DNA of 10,723 nt from Candidatus Latescibacterota bacterium (GTDB lineage Bacteria > Latescibacterota > UBA2968 > UBA8231). The position numbers and the translations under genes were made by a program. Where the stretch lies: NCBI GenBank assembly GCA_022827165.1, contig JAJDTN010000364.1, forward strand, positions 1 to 10,723, in the 5' to 3' direction. The first letter of the stretch is position 1; every line of letters starts with the position of its first letter. Shown piece after piece: positions 6,732 through 10,723 of this stretch. The notes beneath the pieces were generated by a model. That model did not search any database. It saw only the letters and a list, made by a program, of their open reading frames with translations, and had not been told where the DNA came from.

Positions 6732-7948
6732 ACGTAGATCCGTACCTCGAAGCCCTCCATCATGGTGATGATCCCGTCCTCGATCGTCGTCAGGTCGGAC
6801 GAGACCGGCGTCAACGGGCGCAGGTCCCCGGCATCCAGCCAGTCCAGCCCCTGGATGATGAGGTCCGCGGGGGTCCCGTCCTCGTTGATGAGCACGAGCA
6901 TCGTCCGCTCGCCATGGCGCCGGGCCACGGCGGTCCCGCCGAGCAGCCACGGATAGCGGTTGGGTTCGTTGACGGCCCGCACGCTGTGAATGGTGGCCGA
7001 TGTCAGGAACGGGTGGAGTTGCGAAAGCTCGGACACGACAGGCAGGAGGTTTGCCATGAGGGCCTCCCGGTCCCCCTCATACGCTGAGCCCCACCAGAAG
7101 ATGCCGGTGGCGCCGTAGGCGATGGACTGCCAGGCCATGAAGCGCATCTGCTCCAGGGTCGGCAGGAGGTGCGGACCCTCGCGGTCGGGCAGCGAGCTCC
7201 ACGAGAAGGCCTGCTGCACGATCCACAAGTCGCACCGCGGCGCCGTCTTGTGGAAGCGGTCGGTGTACAGCCCCATGTACTGCATGGGACGGCGGTCGCT
7301 GGCGGGGATCGGGTAGTAGTCGAATCCGACGATGTCCAGGGACGGCGCGCAGCGGGCCAGGGAAGCTTGGCTGCTCTGACAAGCCTCGTTGATCCACAGG
7401 CGGCGGCCGGGGTCGTGCTCGCGGATCAGGGCGGCGCCCCGGGTCAGCCCGCGGACCAGCGCGTCCATCCGCGCGATCCTCTCTTCAGCGACCTCCTTGT
7501 GGGGACCCCAGAAACGCGGCGGCTGGGCGCGCTCCAGGCGCCAGGCCCACCAGATCGCCTCGTCCGGGGCTTCCCATACCTCCAGCGCCGGGTGGTCCTT
7601 GAGGCTGTTGACGAACTCGACGAGTTGGGAGCCGTCGTCATCGTCGGCCAGGATCATGGGGGCGTGGACCGTGGCGGACATCCCCCACTTCCAGTTCTCG
7701 TCGAGGTGCTCGCGGTTCCCCGCCTTGACGAGGTTGATGCCCGCCTCCTTCCAGCGGCGCCACTCGTCGTCGTTCCGGGGGCGCTCGTACATCCCCAGGG
7801 CGAAGAGGGGCTGCCCGTCCCGGGAGACGACCGAACGCCCGGGCCCGCGGGCGTTGTGGTCGTCCCCGTAGGCGACGCCCAGCGGAAGAAGGATCGCCGC
7901 GGCCCACACCGCGGCGACCGCTCGGGGACAACTATTCTGCGTCAGCAT
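6722..7948 (-). CDS. Secreted TIM-barrel glycoside-hydrolase-like protein (clan GH-A type)
   Basis: A complete 408-residue protein is predicted from ATG 7948, with GGAGG 6 nt upstream and a signal peptide through about residue 28 (MLTQNSCPRAVAAVWAAAILLPLGVAYG). The mature chain starts with LFALGMYERP, where barrels of the GH2/GH5/GH42 type begin. Further barrel signs are AGINLVKAGN (69-78), LEVWEAPDEA (122-131), RLWINEA (183-189), DIVGFDYYPI (205-214), LWIVQQAFSW (241-250) and GATGIFWWGSAY (279-290). Residues about 317-408 look like a C-terminal beta domain. E130, after the fourth strand, is the best acid/base candidate. The seventh-strand position, where clan GH-A enzymes carry the nucleophile Glu, reads QQ. 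The product may thus be a divergent hydrolase, use another residue, or be a non-catalytic sugar binder. It follows the DUF4091 gene by 28 nt. Export and fold are likely; specificity is unknown. Confidence 0.75.
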   Translation of the reverse strand: MLTQNSCPRAVAAVWAAAILLPLGVAYGDDHNARGPGRSVVSRDGQPLFALGMYERPRNDDEWRRWKEAGINLVKAGNREHLDENWKWGMSATVHAPMILADDDDGSQLVEFVNSLKDHPALEVWEAPDEAIWWAWRLERAQPPRFWGPHKEVAEERIARMDALVRGLTRGAALIREHDPGRRLWINEACQSSQASLARCAPSLDIVGFDYYPIPASDRRPMQYMGLYTDRFHKTAPRCDLWIVQQAFSWSSLPDREGPHLLPTLEQMRFMAWQSIAYGATGIFWWGSAYEGDREALMANLLPVVSELSQLHPFLTSATIHSVRAVNEPNRYPWLLGGTAVARRHGERTMLVLINEDGTPADLIIQGLDWLDAGDLRPLTPVSSDLTTIEDGIITMMEGFEVRIYVSG

Positions 7949-7976
7949 TTCTCACCTCCATGAGTGAAGCCATGAC

Positions 7977-10723
7977 CTATTGCTGCAGGCGGACCAGGAT
8001 CCCCTCCACGGCCCGGCAGATCTCCCGTACGCGGCCCCAGTCCGGGGACTCGCGGTAGAGCAGGAAGGTGGAGGAGGAGCGCAACTCCTCGAGGAGTGCC
8101 TCGGCTTCGGGATCTCCGGTCGCGGCCGCCCGCTCCGCGAGCATGGTGAAGGCGGTGAAGTCCTCGGTGCCGTCGCGCACGGCCTGCCAGCGCCGGTTGC
8201 TGGTGAAGTGGACCCCGTCGTCGCCGATGGTGACGTATTCGGGCTCCTCCTCGGGGCGGGTCCTCCACAGGGTCGACCCCATGCGCAGGCTCCAGAAGCC
8301 CCAGCCCTCCACCCCGAGGCGGAAGGTCTCCCAGCCCGACCCCCGGTAGAACCCCAGCGGGTCGAGTACGATGGCGTTGCCCTCGGCGACGAACCACCAG
8401 ACCGGACTCCCCTCCCGCTTCCGCATGGCGGGCATGGCCTCGTCGAAGAGGCGCTTGAGGACCTTCATCGCCGGCTGCCAGACGTGGGTCACCTCGGCCA
8501 TCCTCTCTACCTGCTCGGCCGTGGTGGTGCCGGCGTAGTTGCTGTAGACCCGCCATCGCGGATCGCTGTCGACGAACCGGCGCGCCTTGTCGATGTAGGT
8601 CTGCACCGACCCCTCGCCGGTGAGCCCCGGCTCGTCCTGGGGGTAAACGGACCACCGGTCGGCGCCGATCCCGAGGGAATCCAGCCGCGGGAAGACGGCG
8701 TCGGCATAGGTCCCGTAAGCCGCGAGCCACTGATCCTCGGTCGGCTTCATCCCCTTGGGCCAGGAGATGTGGTAGTTCTGGAAGAGCAGGTGCTTCAGGG
8801 GACCGACCGTCTCCCACATGCGGTCGAAGGTCGACCAGTCCACCGGCTTGATCAGCCGGGTCCCGGTGCTGTCGACATGGATATAGGGCAGGTTCAGCAC
8901 CGCCGCGTTGACCCCCGAGCGCTTCAGGTGGACCGCCAGCCGCCGCATCCGTTCGGGGCCCTGGTGCAGGGGGTAGGTCCATGGATGGAAGACGTAGGGC
9001 CGCTCCCAGGCGTGCTCCGGCAGGGCCACCTCGGAGACCCGCAGGCGCACCGTCAGCGTATCCCGGTAGGGCGCCGGCTCCAGGGTCGTGAGAGGCCACT
9101 TGAGGGTGTATTCCCCGGAGGCCAGCCCGTAGGTGCTCACCTCCAGCCACAGGTCCTCCACCTCCCCGGGAGCCACCGACAGGAGCTTCTCCGGGCCCAG
9201 CTCCGGCAACAGCTCCGGCACCCGCTCGTCGGTCTCCGTGCCCAGCACCCGGTAGGCGTGCTTCGACGCCAGGGAGACCACCTGCGAGAACCGGACGACC
9301 TCGTCCGCCTCCAGCGCCAGCTCGACGCTGGTGTCGGCCGCGGCGATCGAGCCCGGCTCCAGCCGCACCACCAGGCCCGCCGGCGACGTGTTCAGCACGT
9401 GGACGGCCCGGCTCTCGACCTCGTTGCCGTATCCCCACACCTCGACCACGGGAGAGCCGAGGTCGGCCGGCAGCTCGTCGAGCGGGTTGACCAGGTCCCA
9501 GGGGTTGGGATCCTCCCAGACGGCCAGGTCCGTGTTGGACCGCTCCGCCGCCTGGCGTCCCCCGAGGGCGGTCAGCCCCGCCGTCCGCCGCGTCGCCTTC
9601 AGCAGCAGCCGGACCTGGTCGGCCAGGGCCTCGTGCTCCCGCCAGGTGAAGGACTCCACTCCTTTCGCCCGGGTCTTCAGGACGGCCAGGTCCCCCTGGA
9701 GCCCGGCGGCCAGGTGCAGGACGAAGCGCGCCGCCCGGGGATGTCCGCCGGCCAGCGCCGCGGCCACCTTCCGGGCCTGCCCCACCGCCGACTCGACCTG
9801 CCGGATTACCGGCCCGAGCAGATCCTCCTTCACCTCCACCGCCCGGGCCTGGCGGCGCTTCACGACGCCCGCCTCGTCCAGCAGCCGCACCTCCACCTGG
9901 TAGCGTCCGATCTGGCGTACGGGATAGCGCAGCGCCGGCGAATCTCCGACCCGGAGCGTGTGCACGCGGCTCCAGCGCACCCCGGAAGGGCTGATCACCG
10001 AGACCTCCGCATGATCGCCCGGCCCGGTGCCGGCCGCATCGAGATCGAGAAGGTTGTACCCGTAGTGCGGCGGAGGGAAGGAGCTCACCAGCACCCCTTC
10101 CTCCCCGGCGGGGCGGGCCTCGGCCGGCGCCGGGCGCGCCGGCGGCAGGTCGTCCCCGCCCCACATGTGGCCGGCGGCGATGGCGCCGCCCTCGAAGGGG
10201 AACTCCCACGCCGTCAGGTGCCTCTCGCCCGAGACAACCTCCAGGCGGCCGTCGCCGTCCAGATCCGCCACCATCGGCGCGTGGATGCCCCCGTCCTCCT
10301 GGGCCACGGCGGCCAGGATCTCCCCCGCGGGATCGACCACGTACAGCCCGGTGCGCCGCTCGTCCGGCGAGTGGCCCCGCACGCCGACCACGACCTCCTG
10401 CACCCCGTCGCCGTCGAGGTCGGCCACGGCCGGCGGGAAGAAGATCCCCCTGCCGCCGAGCTGGGTGCCCCAGAGGGTTTCCCCGGAGAGGCTCATGCGC
10501 GCCACCAGGGTCGACTTGCCGGTGACGATCAGATCGTTGAGGCCGTCGCCCTCCAGGTCTCCCGCGATCAACCCCAGGTATCCGTAGTAACTCGGCTGCG
10601 GCTCGACCCAGGCCACGGCGCCCGTCGGCCCATCCAGCCGCACCACCAGGTTGCGCACGCAGTCGAGGAAGTAGACCTCGGTGCGGCCGTCGCCGTCGCC
10701 GTCCATGACCAGCGGCCGGTTGC
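7977..10723 (-). CDS. FG-GAP repeat plus DUF4091 glycoside-hydrolase-like protein (5' partial)
   Basis: The frame is open from the right edge to TAG at 7979-7977, giving 914 visible residues; the true start and presumably a signal peptide lie outside. Residues 1-170 hold four FG-GAP/VCBS-type repeats marked by MDGDGDG, DLEGDG and two DLDGDG calcium-binding loops, each followed by a strand such as QEVVVGVR. These repeats build beta-propellers that bind ligands at the cell surface. A beta domain (about 205-295), a helix-rich stretch (about 295-390) and another beta domain (about 420-560) follow. Residues about 565-860 are DUF4091: FHPWTYPLHQGPE, LFQNYHISWP, VYPQDEPGLTGEG with DEP near 696, EGWGFWSLRMG, and the diagnostic RRWQAVRDGTEDF. 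DUF4091 is a TIM-barrel family presumed to be hydrolytic; the acidic pair in QDEP is the likely active-site element. It heads the minus-strand unit seen here. Domains are confident, activity is inferred. Confidence 0.88.
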   Translation of the reverse strand, partial: NRPLVMDGDGDGRTEVYFLDCVRNLVVRLDGPTGAVAWVEPQPSYYGYLGLIAGDLEGDGLNDLIVTGKSTLVARMSLSGETLWGTQLGGRGIFFPPAVADLDGDGVQEVVVGVRGHSPDERRTGLYVVDPAGEILAAVAQEDGGIHAPMVADLDGDGRLEVVSGERHLTAWEFPFEGGAIAAGHMWGGDDLPPARPAPAEARPAGEEGVLVSSFPPPHYGYNLLDLDAAGTGPGDHAEVSVISPSGVRWSRVHTLRVGDSPALRYPVRQIGRYQVEVRLLDEAGVVKRRQARAVEVKEDLLGPVIRQVESAVGQARKVAAALAGGHPRAARFVLHLAAGLQGDLAVLKTRAKGVESFTWREHEALADQVRLLLKATRRTAGLTALGGRQAAERSNTDLAVWEDPNPWDLVNPLDELPADLGSPVVEVWGYGNEVESRAVHVLNTSPAGLVVRLEPGSIAAADTSVELALEADEVVRFSQVVSLASKHAYRVLGTETDERVPELLPELGPEKLLSVAPGEVEDLWLEVSTYGLASGEYTLKWPLTTLEPAPYRDTLTVRLRVSEVALPEHAWERPYVFHPWTYPLHQGPERMRRLAVHLKRSGVNAAVLNLPYIHVDSTGTRLIKPVDWSTFDRMWETVGPLKHLLFQNYHISWPKGMKPTEDQWLAAYGTYADAVFPRLDSLGIGADRWSVYPQDEPGLTGEGSVQTYIDKARRFVDSDPRWRVYSNYAGTTTAEQVERMAEVTHVWQPAMKVLKRLFDEAMPAMRKREGSPVWWFVAEGNAIVLDPLGFYRGSGWETFRLGVEGWGFWSLRMGSTLWRTRPEEEPEYVTIGDDGVHFTSNRRWQAVRDGTEDFTAFTMLAERAAATGDPEAEALLEELRSSSTFLLYRESPDWGRVREICRAVEGILVRLQQ

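Noticed and set aside
7942..10209. 755-aa minus-strand frame overlapping the FG-GAP/DUF4091 gene
   Set aside because: Its Gly/Arg/Pro-rich sequence lacks domain features, while the alternative frame contains clear FG-GAP and DUF4091 motifs.
10686..10703. GCCGTC tandem repeat resembling a microsatellite
   Set aside because: It encodes the DGDGDG calcium loop of an FG-GAP repeat; codon preference explains it.
1..10723. CRISPR array, tRNA, rRNA, transposon ends or phage genes
   Set aside because: I looked on both strands and saw no regular direct repeats, cloverleaf with CCA-type end, rRNA-like conserved stretches, transposase motifs or terminal inverted repeats.

Overview
The window is a GC-rich (about two-thirds G+C by eye), gene-dense bacterial stretch. 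It is dominated by exported, sugar-hydrolase-like proteins of poorly characterised families: DUF4838, DUF4091 with FG-GAP repeats, and TIM-barrel proteins. One large membrane protein of the DUF6785/DUF6784 (OPT-transporter-like) type accompanies them. This mix, with GGAGG-type ribosome binding sites and Sec signal peptides, suggests an uncultured polysaccharide-degrading bacterium such as Hydrogenedentota, Armatimonadota, Planctomycetota or Latescibacterota. No marker gene in the window settles the phylum. No rRNA, tRNA, CRISPR array or transposase was seen.

Layout. (1) Positions 1-3648, minus strand: a two-gene unit with the OPT-like membrane protein (3648-1696) first, followed 34 nt later by a secreted DUF4838 protein (1661-1) that runs off the left edge. 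(2) Positions 3649-3912: a divergent intergenic region of 264 nt with several inverted repeats and a plausible plus-strand promoter. (3) Positions 3913-5343, plus strand: a secreted 476-aa TIM-barrel protein whose motifs follow, in order, those of GH56 hyaluronidases. (4) Positions 5344-6098, minus strand: a frameshifted, 3'-truncated DUF4838 pseudogene, paralogous to the gene at the left edge. Its signal peptide and ribosome binding site are still visible. (5) Positions 6152-10723, minus strand: a small four-helix membrane protein, a secreted TIM-barrel protein resembling clan GH-A enzymes, and a large FG-GAP plus DUF4091 protein whose N-terminus lies beyond the right edge. The last two are 28 nt apart and read as one operon that also leads into the membrane gene and the pseudogene.

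How they may work together (inference): the exported hydrolase-like proteins would act on a complex, possibly uronic-acid or N-acetylhexosamine containing glycan outside the cytoplasm, and the OPT-like protein would be the uptake route. No TonB receptor, ABC sugar transporter, sulfatase, lyase or regulator is visible here, so substrate and pathway remain open.
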